From assembly GCF_032884065.1 (NCBI RefSeq), contig NC_088881.1, positions 8,526,582 to 8,590,581 on the forward strand: 64,000 nt of DNA, in the 5' to 3' direction. Origin of the DNA: Artemia franciscana. Its lineage: Eukaryota > Arthropoda > Branchiopoda > Anostraca > Artemiidae. How positions within the stretch are numbered: the stretch's first letter is position 1; the number at the start of each line of letters is the position of its first letter. The position numbers were made by a program, and so were the translations under genes. Below, piece after piece: positions 23,442 through 35,059 of this stretch. The notes under the pieces were generated by a model. It worked only from the letters and a program-made list of their open reading frames with translations. It had not been told where the DNA came from and did no database searches.

Positions 23442-23747
23442 TTGACTCTTACTTGCGCCCAAGTGACAGTGGCAATGGCTTCGGGCATTGATGCGGCTAA
23501 TCAAAATGTTGACGAAATTCTTTGTCCCGTTGAACAACAAAAAAGTGTCTCTATGTTATTAGGTCTGCTGAAGGAAGTTTTCGGGAATGTAAAAAAAAGT
23601 CCCTGGCGGGAAGGACAATGTCAAAAAAATATGCGAACGAATCCTCGTTCTACATCATAATGTAATAGAAGAGAACTCAGAGCTACTTCGTAAAGAGAAT
23701 CGCCACAGTTCTAATTCTGAAGCATCACCCCTTCCTATTCATGATTA
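23442..23747 (+). pseudogene. LINE ORF1 fragment (CR1/L2-like element)
   Basis: Plus-strand translation reads MASGIDAANQNVDEILCP, LLGLLKEVFGNVKK and, in another frame, LHHNVIEENSELLRKENR before a stop. Short acidic/coiled ORF1 proteins with this look precede ORF2 in CR1/L2-type LINEs. One frameshift lies near 23,600-23,620. It belongs with the reverse-transcriptase tail at 23,930-24,500; most of ORF2 is missing between them. Confidence 0.5.
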
Positions 23748-23825
23748 AGTACCATGAAAAATCTTTTTTTTTTGCGTTTTTTAATGATGTAAGGTGTCAG
23801 GTATAGCCCTTGAGACTCTATAGAT
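23735..23825 (+). repeat. Direct repeat, left copy
   Basis: About 90 bp beginning CCTATTCATGATTAAGTACC. It matches 24,533-24,625 with a few differences and lies just after the ORF1 fragment. The two copies bracket the reverse-transcriptase tail. Confidence 0.7.
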
Positions 23826-23929
23826 TGAACTGACAAATAAATCAGTACAAAAATTAATTTTTGAAAAGCTGTAAATTAAGGAGACGGTAACTCTGATCTT
23901 TAATTTCAGCCATTTTTTTTTCATATCAT

Positions 23930-24500
23930 CACGCCATCCATAATGCTCTTGTAAGACTACATTTGGAGTTTGCTTGTCCCGTTACAAATCCTCAATATAA
24001 GGGAGACGTGGCAGCCCTAGAGAGCGTACAGAGAAGAGCAACTAAGCTTTGTGCCTAACAACAACAGCTTCCCTACCCTGAACGTCTGCGTTACCTAAAG
24101 ATACCCACATTGGTTTACCAGCAGCACAGAGGAGATGTCATTTTTGTCAAGAAAATGTACCAAAACAACATGGCTAACTCCATTTTTACTCCCTCCCTTG
24201 CCACTATGACACGAGGCCACTCAATGAAGCTGCGATAAAAGCACTCCAGACGCAGAGAGAGGAAGAACTTTTTCTCAGTACGTGCTGTCTCAACTTGGAA
24301 CAGTCTTTCCAATGAGACTGTCACTGGTGAATCGATTAATTCTTTCAAAAATGCAGTTGATTTGGAGTGGAGTAACGCGGAATGAAAGTACCAGTGGGAG
24401 GCCACACCCCATATCACCCACTAATTGTGTCACCTCATCAATTCAACAGCGAGACGTTCTACGGGAGGATGCAGTCCACCTTATATCGCTGTAAATAGGG
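23930..24500 (+). pseudogene. LINE reverse-transcriptase C-terminal fragment (CR1/L2-like)
   Basis: Plus-strand frames show LEFACPVTNPQYKGDVAALE, VQRRATKLC, YPERLRYLKIPTLVYQQHRG and, in another frame, FFSVRAVSTWNSLSNETV followed by INSFKNAVDLEW. This is the classic C-terminal region of CR1/L2-type ORF2 ('QRRATK', 'YPERL..L', 'W.SL...V.....FK..LD..W'). The catalytic part of the reverse transcriptase is absent. Several stops and a frameshift show that it is dead. Confidence 0.75.
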
Positions 24501-24532
24501 TTTAAGGTAATTCTTTTTTGAAGTATTACACC

Positions 24533-24625
24533 TGCCTATTCAAGATTAAGTACCATGAACAATCCTTTTTTTTGCATTTGTTAATGCTGTAAGGTGTAAG
24601 GTATAACCCTTGTGACTAATTAGGT
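24533..24625 (+). repeat. Direct repeat, right copy
   Basis: The second copy of the 23,735-23,825 sequence, placed just beyond the end of the LINE C-terminal fragment. It may come from a tandem or dimeric LINE insertion, or from a local duplication. Confidence 0.7.
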
Positions 24626-25006
24626 CCCAAGGAAATTACTATATTTTGTGCATAACACTTATAGGTTTAGGGGTGTTTTATGGCCTTATAATTGCCCGTG
24701 CTTGTTTGAACGACCATGAAATGTTAGGTGTTTTTCTTCAGCTGCGTAGACTCGCAAGGGAATCGGAAAGATAAGGTCATTCGCAGGTTAATGCACCCTC
24801 AGGTAAAGGCTTTCTTAAACCCATCAAGTTAAACTATTAAGTTCACACACATTTTACCAGTTTATTCTTTTATCTGTGTTGCCGGTGTTTTTTTTATCAT
24901 TGTTATTTAATATCAAGTACCTGCTACCTGCAGCTCCTTCCAATAACTTTGAAAACAAAAATGATGTAGATTTCAACAATTTAATTTTGACCATTCTATG
25001 TTTCAG

Positions 25007-25326
25007 GAGTGACAGTGTTAAGTTGGCCATGGCCAGTTCAATTCTTAGAAGAGAGTGTGGGGTATAAATGGATCCATGTAATTCATTTTGCCAGTGTGAT
25101 GGTTATGACGCTCTTTAACCCAATTGCATGGATCCATTATGTCCAAAAACCAGAAGCCACCCTCCTTAACATAACGGCCAACAACATTTTACAAGGATTG
25201 TGTAATACGGCGCTCCTAATCTGGAAGGCGGTTTTCTTCTCTATTAATGTACTGAAAGAGGAAGAAACATCATACATCGTGATCCAGATAGCGGGCGCAA
25301 TCGTATTTGAGACTCTTCTGCCACGG
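25007..25326 (+). CDS. Exon of an unidentified multi-pass membrane protein
   Basis: A 320-nt segment bordered by TTCTATGTTTCAG (acceptor) and CCACGG then GTATAT (donor). The open frame encodes about 106 residues starting VTVLSWPWPVQFLEE. Hydrophobic stretches at about residues 22-43 (around FASVMVMTLFNPIAW), 58-80 (around ALLIWKAVFFSINVL) and 86-98 (IVIQIAGAIVFE) suggest two to three transmembrane helices. The protein family was not recognised. A decayed copy lies at 16,552-16,754. No other exon of the gene was found. Open frame, splice signals and a conserved-looking paralogue together support a real exon. Confidence 0.55.
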
Positions 25327-25502
25327 GTATATAACCTTTGATTTATATTTCTTTATTTTTATTTGGCATACATGATATAATGAAAGTATCAAAAAAAAAT
25401 TATTTTTGGTATAATGAAAGTGTCAAATTTTAATTTTAATATATAATGAAGGTATAAAAGCTATTAAGTTTTAATTTTGGATGTAAATCCACTCAATGCA
25501 CT

Positions 25503-27048
25503 AAGGCCAATGAACATTAAAGAAAAAAAAATGGCCTTTTCGAGCCTTTATTGCTGGCACATATTTGTCATGCGGCTCCACCACGCCTAGGGTGCGTGGC
25601 TCGTTCCACCTCCCAACTATGCTGAAATCTCTTTTGCTTGAGTCAAAAGAGAGCAGACAGCAGAGATACTTTCAAGCAAGTTTTGCCAGTCTTTGAAACA
25701 AAAGTCTTTGAAATAGACAGCTTTTTTCTCCTTTTTCTTACAAGGACAATTAGCTTTTTTACAAGGACAATTAGCTTTTTCACAAGAACAATTAGGAAGC
25801 TGGTCCCCCTGCGATGGCAGAATTCAAACTCTTGGCCCAGAATTGCCAAGCACAGTGTCAATCCACTGTGTTGCATCAAGGGTTGCAGCAAATGGTGTTG
25901 AAAAGATATCGGACGTAATCAAAATTGAAGAAAACAAGAAATTGTGGTTAGAAGATAAGTGACAGCGAAAATCAGAACGAGTCACTAACAAAAATGAAGA
26001 AGACTATCTAGAAGAGCGAGGGCAAAGCGAATTGAAATCACAGGAAAAACTTGTTAGCCTAAAAATAATTGTTTTCTTCTTAAACGGCTTACATTCTAGA
26101 CTTCTAGCCAAAGATGGAGTATAGTATCGACTGTAAAAAAAAAAAAAAAACTATTAGCAGCCTATTCCAAAAATATCATTAGCAACTTATCTAAATAAAA
26201 CACTACCGGCTATTTCTTTCAGTGTCCTAGGTTTGTTGCTATTTTCTGTTACAAACCATTTCTGGTAACTGAGGTAAGCATAGGTGGGGCTGTGAACAGA
26301 AAAACCCGAGGAATATTCAAAATATATCATGTCATTTTTATTTTATTTTTAGCTCACGGACTAATTTTCATTCTCAGAACTGATCCTAGCCTGGCTAATA
26401 AACTACAAATAAGGAAAATAAAAAGTTTTGAACTTAAATCAATAAATGGTAAACAGTGAAGTAAAAATAAAATATTTTTTGGGAGAAGTATTTATTGAAA
26501 TTGTAATTTTCGTTAAAAAAAAAAAAAAACTAAAATAGCCCAATAGGATATTACGAGGTAATTATACGTCGGCCAATGTCTGTAAATAGCAAAGGCAAAT
26601 GTCCGCGAGTTGAATGTCTAGTCAGCACTGAATCCACAAGAAAAAGACAATAAGAAGACAGATAAGCGGATATAAATTGTGATCGATTTCGTAGCCTCAT
26701 TTTTGTAAATAATACATTGTGTTTACACTTTTTTACAGGTGAATTAGGTGCAAATGCTTCAATAGCTTTATAGGTGTTTTACGCTGCCTTTTAGACAGAA
26801 TCACTATGTATGTTGTTGAATTAACTTTGGATAAAAAAAAATACAGCCAGAATTAGTTTTGATTTATCCCGAAACACATGTAAAAGTATTATGTTTATTT
26901 AAGACTTGGGAGATTAAGCTTAAAATTGCAGCTTTTTCCTACTCATTTAGTCAATGTTAGATTTATAACATCAACTAGGTTCGAAATAATAGTTTGTAGT
27001 TTTGAAGGTTTTCTGGCCACTACCATGCCCGGTTTTTCTAATTGTTTC
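25503..27048 (+). repeat. Segmental duplication, copy 2 (uninterrupted)
   Basis: About 1.55 kb matching 17,013-18,278 plus 22,589-22,835 of copy 1. It holds the pre-insertion site of the LINE at 26,805-26,807. It includes three 21-bp repeats of ACAAGGACAATTAG (25,739-25,798) and the tRNA-like module (about 25,800-25,900, minus). Confidence 0.85.
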
Positions 27049-30000
27049 AGTTTCACCTGGCATGATAGATATACGAGTTAGCGAGAAGCCCATCTTCTTC
27101 TTTCTTAACATCTACTTTTCAATAATAATGGACTGTTACAATCTTAAAGAGGGTGGAAATAAAAGAAGATAATTGTCACTTGAGTTAGGAGTAGCTATCA
27201 TGTGTTTCGTCAAGATTAAATATGGAATAACGGCCCAGGTTCCAGCACCTACTTTATAAAATCCACATAATAAGACAAAAGACTATATTTCATGTGTAGC
27301 AAAAGTGATGCTTTTTACAGCCTAAATATTAGATTTCCTTTTTCATAAAAGACTAGGAATAAAGTGAACACACCGTTTGTGAGGGTAAAATATGTCCCGT
27401 TTGTTCCCATATCAAAGATAAAACAAACCTAACCCGTTAATAGAAAAAACTATCTATTATTCCCAAAAATAATAATTAAAATACCCACAAAACATACTTA
27501 AAAATTATTGATGTTTTTTTTAAACCATTTTCTTATGCTTAAGCAATTTGGTCATAAAAGACCAATGCATCGATAGATCTCAGGGAAATGTAGCAATTTC
27601 ACGGGTCCCAAAAAAATGGAGTTATGACCCAAATATCAAAATTACGATTCAAATGGCAGTTTTAGCAATATCGTCAGTCCTATAATCAAGGTCGTATTCA
27701 GGGGGCGGGTTAGGGGGTTTGACCCTCTCCCCCCAAATGTTTGTCCGATTCGTAAAAAAGTAAAAAAAATGAATATAAACAAATTTTTGATGCGTTTTTA
27801 CTGCTTTTTTTCGGTAGACCCCTACCCCTGGACAGCAGACTTCATTGGCGAAAGTCTTAATTTTGTGTGTGATGTAAATGGTTTTACAGTTATCTGACCT
27901 CTACATCTTCGATTAATACTAGCAGAAAAAGACTTCAATTTGTCAATACAATCAAACTTACTTCTTTCGCTTTACGAAAAATATATATTAGTAATAATTT
28001 AGAAAGTGACATGTTAGAAGGGTGTCCCATTCTATATGAGGAAGATGAAGATGCGCTAAAAAAATGATTGTCAATTTATACAAAAATAAACAAAACTTTT
28101 GGTCAGAAGTATTTCCAGAAACAGATATTATCGTATCTGAAGCCATAGTAAAAGGTGTCAATCCTTGATATTATTATAAGATACTAAAATATGATATAAT
28201 TCGTACTAAAACTAGTCGATCAAGTTTAAAAATTGTATGCAGAAAAAAATACGTACGGTTATGCAAAGATTATAAATATTAATTGCACCCTTGAAAGTCT
28301 TCAAATACCAAAATGTCTGGTGAAATATCTAATGTATAATAACGATAACATCGAGGAAAACAACCAAATATTAGAACTAAAGTTTAAAACTCTTAATTTA
28401 TTAAAATCAGAAAACAAAAAAATTACCGGGGAAGGACCTATTTTTATTATAAAAAAAGACAAGGGGTCTATAACCCAGATATTTAGAAACTTGACCTTTT
28501 AGTGCTAACTATAAAAAGAAGTTCTAAACAAAAATTTACATACACATATGTATATATGTGCATGTGCATATACATGTATATATGTGTATTTATATAGCCT
28601 ATAATTGAATTTTGAACAGATCCGAATTAAAGAAGCCAAATAAACTACTAATTTTTAACTTAACCAAATACTAATGAAAATTTAATGGCAAACCATTCTC
28701 TTATTCATCCACAAAAACGATTTCATTTTGAGTTCTAGCCTATGCTAAGTAAATATCTGTTTCATAATTTTAATCAAGCACCTTCAAAAAGAATAATGTG
28801 AAAAAATTACTACATTCAACTGAAATAAAAATTTGTAAGTAGTATGCCACTAATGGCAATTACCACTGCCCTACCCCGTATTTTTTTATTTTATTTTATT
28901 TAATAAAATAATTTTCTCTGAATGTTGCTAATGTCTATTCATCTCGCCCTCTGCCCTGTTGTATTCGCGAATAATGAAGAAATAATACGTCTTAAAGTAA
29001 TTTTATACCAGACGTAAAAACAAAATTTGAAGAAAGTTACAAATAAAACATTATTAAATATTAAGTTGATCCATCAATTTGTTGACATTATACCTGAGTG
29101 CTACATCCTTTTAAAGTATTTATGTTTTCTTTTTTAATTTTTCTGATTTTTCGAAATTAATTTTGTTTGACAAAATATTTAATTTTTTTTTACTTGAAGT
29201 TACCGAAAAGACAGTTACCCCTTTTTAGCTTTAGTCGACGTTCTTACGAATAACCAATATCTATAGTGTTAATATTCGTCAATATTTAAATTATAGGGTT
29301 ACTAGTCTTTCAAATTACCCTATGAAGGGCAGGACTATGACAAGGGCTCATCTTTCATGTTGATCATAAAGATGGGTTATACAACATATACCCTTCAGAT
29401 ATTACTTGTCTGCACACGTACTTGTATTCAGCAATTCGAACTCTTTAGATTCGCAGTTGAGACATAATGGATCATACCAAGTTTGCGGGTGGTATTTAAT
29501 CAGTTTTGCAGTTGTGCCCTTCAAGTTAGGAAGACCTTGTCATTACTCGATGATACTCATACCGTGTTTTTTATTCCCGAATTTCCCTTATTTTTTATTT
29601 CGTTCTTGCTGGAACAACTACCCATTCGAATTTGAATCGCACATTTCTTTTTGGATTGAGTAATTTAATGTTCGTATAATTAACTTTGACTTTCTCGTAT
29701 AAATATGTCGACTTATTTTAAATATATGGAAATTTCAACAATCCATTTTTTTTTCTTTTCCCTTTAAGAAGAGTGTTGGCTTGTCACGACAGGTTAATCT
29801 AAGGAATTTTGATTAATACTACGATATCAAAATTTAAATTTAATGTAGTATTAATACCATATTAAGTATCAATAAAATTTACTTGAAATGTTGGTCAGGT
29901 CTGTGAACGTATTCGACTATTTGGCTTGAACCTAAAACTTACATGTTTTGACAATTTTCTTTTTTGCGAAACTGTTTTTTTTCGATTGGCTTAATAATTA

Positions 30001-30284
30001 AATTTAAAATTGTTCCCGTTGCTTTCCTTATAAATAAATTAATTTTTAACTTAATAAACGTTCAATAAACTTTGGAATATAACATATTTTCGATATACTC
30101 CAAAATTTATATTTTTATCATCCTAATATATATAAAACATCTGATATATTACATAGTGAAAGATTAAGCCCACAATCAAAATTCTGGAATGAGATTTTAA
30201 ACTAAATAAAAAAAAATTTATATATATGTTAATAATTATTTGTTCAAAAAAAATTATTTAGTAAACATTAATTACAGATAAGCA
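27049..30284. other. AT-rich stretch with unassigned open frames
   Basis: No gene could be supported. A plus-strand frame at 28,233-28,502 (89 residues, Asn/Lys/Ile-rich) lacks any recognised motif and may be chance or a relic. An alternating purine-pyrimidine tract of TATATGTG / CATGTGCAT type lies at about 28,540-28,595. A GC-richer patch with GGGGG/CCCC runs lies at 27,690-27,750. Confidence 0.4.
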
Positions 30285-30929
30285 ATGATGATCTTAACAT
30301 TTTTGATGGCCATGTGCATACATACCTATGCACAAGACGTCGTAAAACATGGAATAATATTCAAACATGAAAATTCACTTCTATCTAGTAGCAACGCTTG
30401 GAAAATATTTATGAAGCTAGACCCTAAACCATTCGAAACGTTGTTCCAACAAGTAATAAGACTGGAGAAAAATTCATATGACCTGAAAGAATCAATTTTT
30501 CAATTCCTAAGATCGGACAAGGGGCTACAAGCAAGCCAAAGCACCAACAAGGAAAAAAAAGATACACCATACCCTACTTACCCGAAACTCAAAACGAAGA
30601 AAATAGTTGACGACTCCCATGCAAAAAAGGCAGAAATTGATAAAGCCATTGGACTCAGAAAGGGCATAGAAAAAAGAAAAAAGGTCAACAAATGAAAACC
30701 AAAATCCAGATACTAATAAAGAGACCCAAAATATAATTACATCAATTGAGACCAAACTTAGACAGAGGAAATTCTATGATGGACAATATGCATTATTAAA
30801 TGAATTGCCTACAGTATGGAATTTCTTCAAAGAACTATGTAGTAGATCAAAATCAGCTAACACAGCTGAGAAGAAAACAATAAAAGAAGAGATAAGTTTC
30901 TCTAAAATAAAACCAACAGAAGCTCAAAC
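30285..30929 (+). mobile_element. Fossil env-like fragment of a retroelement (tentative)
   Basis: The first frame has a hydrophobic leader (ILTFLMAMCIHTYA) that looks like a signal peptide, then VKHGIIFKHENSLLSSSN. This recalls the N-terminal region of insect errantivirus-type envelope proteins. No pol genes or LTRs were recognised nearby. The element is incomplete, broken and probably old. The assignment is weak; it could be a remnant of another secreted-protein gene. It abuts the duplicated enolase fragment at 30,933. Confidence 0.3.
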
Positions 30930-30932
30930 ATG

Positions 30933-31339
30933 AAGATGATTGGGATACATGGAGCAGTTTCACAGCTAATACTAACGTTCAAAATGTTGATGACGACTTG
31001 ACTGTAACCAATCCCATACGTATTCAGACTGGAATTGATAAGAAAGCATGCAATTTCCCCTTTTTGAAAATGAACCAAATTGGTTCGGTCACTGAATCCA
31101 TTCAGGCTCATAAATTGGCAAAATATAACGGATGGGGTACCATGGTATCACACAGATCAGGTGAAACTGAGGATTTGTTTATTGCTGATTTGGCTGTTGG
31201 GCTCAGCACAGGACAGATCAAAACTGGTGCTCCATGTCGCTCAGAGCGTCTCACAAAATACAATCAAATTCTTTGCATTGAAGAAGAGCTTGGGAGCAAC
31301 GCTAAGTATGCTGACAAAAACTTCCAACATCCACTTTAA
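30933..31339 (+). pseudogene. Enolase C-terminal fragment (duplicate)
   Basis: Encodes residues about 299-433 of the enolase at 43,575-44,876, with a few amino-acid changes (for example [11 protein letters not shown]). The frame is open to the normal stop, but the first two thirds of the gene, its start and promoter are missing. It cannot make active enzyme: the metal- and substrate-binding residues Glu167, Glu210, Asp245 and Glu294 lie in the lost part. It is a by-product of the segmental duplication. Confidence 0.9.
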
Positions 31340-31380
31340 ATTGATGAAAATATTGTAAGATGTGATGAAGTGTCTGTATT

Positions 31381-32330
31381 ATAATAAGGTACGGTTAGGG
31401 TGCAAAGTAAGTTGTGCTTATGTCACACTTGGGCTGTCCTGATGGACTAAGAGAGCTTAAATACTCTTTGAAATCTGTGGCTGAATAACTCAAGAAGCTT
31501 CTTGGTATAGATGTCTAATTTTTGGAATATTGTGTTGGAGCTGAAATTTAAAAGAAATGTGCTAACACACCTCAGGCCAATATGGTATTGATTGAAAACC
31601 TTTTGTTCCACGTAGAAGAAGAAGGGAAAGGAATTGATGCTTCAGGACAGAAAGTAAAAAGCCAGCCCACGATATTTTACAAAATTATGTGATTCCTTAA
31701 GAAGGCTGGGAGATGTTTATGTCAATGATGCCTTTGGCACAGCTCATAGAGCTTATAGCTAGCTCTATGATGGGAGATGGGTTTGACGTTCGAGCCTCAG
31801 AATTTTGTTGAAAAAAGAACTTCAATATTTTCCTAAAGCCCTTGAGAATTCAGACCGACCATTCCCTGCTATTTTTAGGAGGTGCTAAAGTTGCTGATAA
31901 AATAGAACTTATTGAGAGTCTTCTTGATAAAGTTGATGAAATGATTATTGGAGGTGGAATGGCATACATTTTCTTAAAAGTAATAAACAATATGGAAATT
32001 AGAAATTCTCTTTTTTATGCCGAAGTTGCTTATATTGTAGAAGAAATTGTTGCCAAAGCTAAAGAAAACAAAGTTGTCATTCATCTTCCAGTTGAATTCG
32101 CAAAAGCTGACCAATTTGCTGAAGACGCTAATACAGGAAGTTTCAAAATTACTGATATAATTCCATCTGGCTGGATGGGGTCTTGAAGGTTAGGTTAGGT
32201 TACCAGGAGATGCCCCTCTTTGTAATGCTTAAGTATGAGTGCAAGTAAGATGTCTCAGTCTAATCTAGCTAATGTTCTTGTGATAATCTTTCACTAAATT
32301 ATGTTTTGATGAGAATAAAATTCTCCTGTC
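31381..32330 (+). pseudogene. PGK pseudogene (copy 1)
   Basis: This matches the PGK gene at 56,414-57,661 from about codon 47 onward, through PGK segments such as [10 protein letters not shown] and [16 protein letters not shown]. It ends in a 3' untranslated region with AATAAA. It has many stops and frameshifts, and lacks both the N terminus and an internal stretch of about 80-100 codons near the C terminus. A 114-residue open piece remains at 31,842-32,186. It is the duplicate of 44,920-45,848. Confidence 0.9.
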
Positions 32331-33430
32331 TTGTTCTTTTTGTTAAAACTTTTTTAAGGCTAATTCTCTGTGATCTGACTCATTCTACCATCATCTTACC
32401 TTATTATATCAGATGTGTATTGATTCCGCAATAGCGCCACAGTCTTTTCATACTGGTATAGTTACTAATATACTAATAAAAAAGGTGAAAAATACAAACA
32501 ATATCCCCAGTTATCGCTCGATATCAGTTTCTACCACGTTGAGTAAAGTGTTCAAACGTCTCATATTTTGAGAAATAGTTTTCAAGTGCTCGCTAGATTA
32601 CCGTCAATTTGGTTGCCGTAGGTTCTTAAAAGAGTTATAACTAAAGCAGAAAGTTCGTATTTGTCCCTATTTATATGCAGCGTAGACATATCATCGGCCT
32701 TTGACTCAGTAACTCAAGCGCAAGTATTAACAAAGTTGTTGGAGTGTGGAGTTAACGCTTTCGTTGCAGCAAGTCTTGAATATTGGTTTGATAATTCTTT
32801 CATTAGAATTAAGTTAAATGGAGAAACTCTGTCACGACCAGTGAAAATTATAGGAGGTCTGAAACAAGGTTCATTACTTAGCCCTATACTGTTCAGTTTA
32901 TTGACTTGGTCCGTAACTAAAGGTATTAATGGTTCCTTATAATTGATTTTTGCGACCTTAGTCTATTGTGTTACGTTGACGATGTACTTATGATAAGTAG
33001 AGACCTTTCGACTCTCCAAGGCAATCTAGACCAGCTAACTTGTGGGTATGATTGTTTAGGCTTCAGTGTATACACTAAGATAACAGAGCTTTCAGTTATT
33101 AGTTCACGGCCATGCATAAGAAATTCAACCCTAATTGACCCGGCCCCTTTATTTGTTGCTGTCTGTGGGGCAGAAAAAAAACCAGCTGAAATACCTCGGT
33201 ATCAATTACGGATGGAGTGTAACAAGCATTAGAACTCTTTTAGTAGAACATATACGTAAGGCAATTAGACTCAGCTATGCCAAATTAGCTTCCGTTAAGC
33301 ATACGTTTAACAGAAAAGTACTGTCTAAACTGTATCCAGCTGTCACTCTGCCGCATCTGTTGTATATCGCACCTTTATGGGAGTGGTTTACAGCAACAGA
33401 AAAATTGAAACTTTGTTAAGCTTACTTTCA
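32331..33430 (+). pseudogene. LINE reverse-transcriptase fragment (copy 1)
   Basis: Plus-strand frames show VDISSAFDSVTQAQVL, GGLKQGSLLSPILFSLL and CYVDDVLMISRD, i.e. reverse-transcriptase motifs with YVDD at the active site. The C-terminal LSYAKLASVKHTFNRKVL block follows in another frame. It has stops and frameshifts and no endonuclease or ORF1. It belongs to the same general family as the LINEs at 18.3 and 62.5 kb, and is the duplicate of 45,849-46,950. Confidence 0.8.
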
Positions 33431-33447
33431 GTTTAGTTCACTTTGTT

Positions 33448-34267
33448 TATAAATCAAATACTATTAACTAATATGCAAGTGCCCGTCCCAAGAAAGATAG
33501 AAAAAAAGCACTTGCGACTGAACGGGTACATAAAACGCATTTCCTAACTAGTAATTCAAAACGAAATACACAAAAAAAAATACAATAACCAATAACAACC
33601 AATATCTCATCAACTCATGAATATTAGTAACCAATCTCATAATAATAAACAGAAAAGAGAAAAAAAGAAAAGAAAAATAAATAAATAAAAAAAGAACTTT
33701 GAACCTTGGCCTAATAAATACTTTGTATAGTATGTTTTATAGTATGTTTAATACTTATGTTTTATTTTTCTTTTCAGTAAAGTGGAAATTATGTTCTGGT
33801 CTTGAGAATGCATGGGGATTATCAGCCCTACTCATGTTAATTTTTGCTTGTTTTGAGTTTGACTCGGTTATTTAATGTAATTTTTGTTCGTTTTGAGTTT
33901 CATTTATTTATTGATGGTGATTTGTGGTAGTTTTACGCCTGGAAGGTTATTTGACTATTTTTCCTTATTTTTGGCTTAGTGGAGCTCTTTACTTTTCTTT
34001 GAAAAGCTTGTTTTGTCGAAAAAGTTTTTTTTAAATTAACTAATATTTGGGTCGGCAAAAGCTTTATCAAAAAGTTTTTCGGATTATTACTTTTTGTTTC
34101 CTTTACTTAATTTTTATTTTTTAGCCTTTTCAAATAACAATTTAAAGGCAGTATCGCAATAAATATTGGAGGACTTTAATTTTCTTAAATCTTAAGTTTC
34201 TATAAGTAGATCTCCATAAATATTACACCGATGAATCGTATTGATTCAAATTTGTTGTTTTTGTTTA
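33448..34267. other. AT-rich stretch, nothing recognised
   Basis: Low-complexity A-rich (33,560-33,700) and T-rich sequence. No gene or repeat family was supported. Confidence 0.5.
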
Positions 34268-34330
34268 GGTTCTATGAACCTAAGTTTCTATGTTTTTGGT
34301 TCTATGAAACCTAAGTTTTAGGTTCTATGA
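34268..34330 (+). repeat. Short tandem repeat of a palindromic unit
   Basis: About three units of AGGTTCTATGAACCTAAG. Each unit contains the palindrome AGGTTC-TAT-GAACCT. No function is evident. Confidence 0.7.
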
Positions 34331-34336
34331 ACCTTG

Positions 34337-34607
34337 CTTTATTTTAAAATGAAATACTAAAAGGGTTATCTTATTACCGTTATATTTGTGTTATTGACAT
34401 TGAAAAAATCATTTTCTATATAGATTTTAATATAGAACGTATTTACTCCACAAAAATATATTCTCATTTTAATTTATTTTAAAATGAGAATACTAGAAGA
34501 ATTATTTTATTACCACTATATTTGTGCTGCTGAGCATTGAAAAAATCATTTTTCATATAAATTTTAAGATAGAAACTACTTACTCCACAAAAATACAGAA
34601 TTAAACA
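34337..34607 (+). repeat. Tandem duplication of about 135 bp
   Basis: Two adjacent, moderately diverged copies (about 34,337-34,471 and 34,472-34,607). Each starts TTATTTTAAAATGA and ends ACTCCACAAAAATA. It is non-coding. Confidence 0.7.
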
Positions 34608-34689
34608 ACAAAAGAAAAATAGCGAACTTAAAATTGGAAAAGGGAAAGAAAAACAATGAAGTAAGTAAATAGCTCGACGTAGCGAACTG

Positions 34690-35050
34690 TAATAAAAAGT
34701 GGTTTCTGTAAGTAGTAACCGAAGCTATAAAAAATGGAAGTTAGTAAAAGAAAGAAATATTTACCGAAAGAACTTTCATTTCATGTCGGTTTCAAATAAA
34801 AAGCATTGAATCTATAAATATTATTAAGTTTAGATGTACCACCAAAAGTTACAAGCATAGGCAGAAGTGCGTAATTCCCGATAAAAGAAAATACTACTTT
34901 CCTCACCACATTAAAGGCTTAAAGTCCACCAACTCCTTAGAAGAATTTTATAGAGGCAAAAATATAGACTTCTGTTTTTTTCCTGTGACGGGTGACTGTT
35001 TATTTATTTGTTCTTTCTTTTCGTCAGGTGTGATCGTGTGAACTATAACG
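34690..35050 (-). repeat. Old copy of the A-type dispersed repeat
   Basis: Shows the landmarks GTAGTAACCGAAGCTATAAA and, later, TCGTCAGGTGTGATCGTGTG, in the same order as in the 13,113-13,630 unit. It is strongly diverged. Confidence 0.5.
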
Positions 35051-35059
35051 TGAAAACTT

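Larger units (their letters stand above)
30933..33447 (+). repeat. Segmental duplication of the enolase-3'/PGK-pseudogene/LINE block
   Basis: About 2.5 kb matching 44,470 to about 46,955, roughly 95% identical by eye. It begins in the middle of the enolase coding sequence at the shared motif AAGATGATTGGG. It ends within the LINE fragment's 3' flank. The whole block was therefore copied after the PGK fragment had joined the enolase 3' end. Confidence 0.88.
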
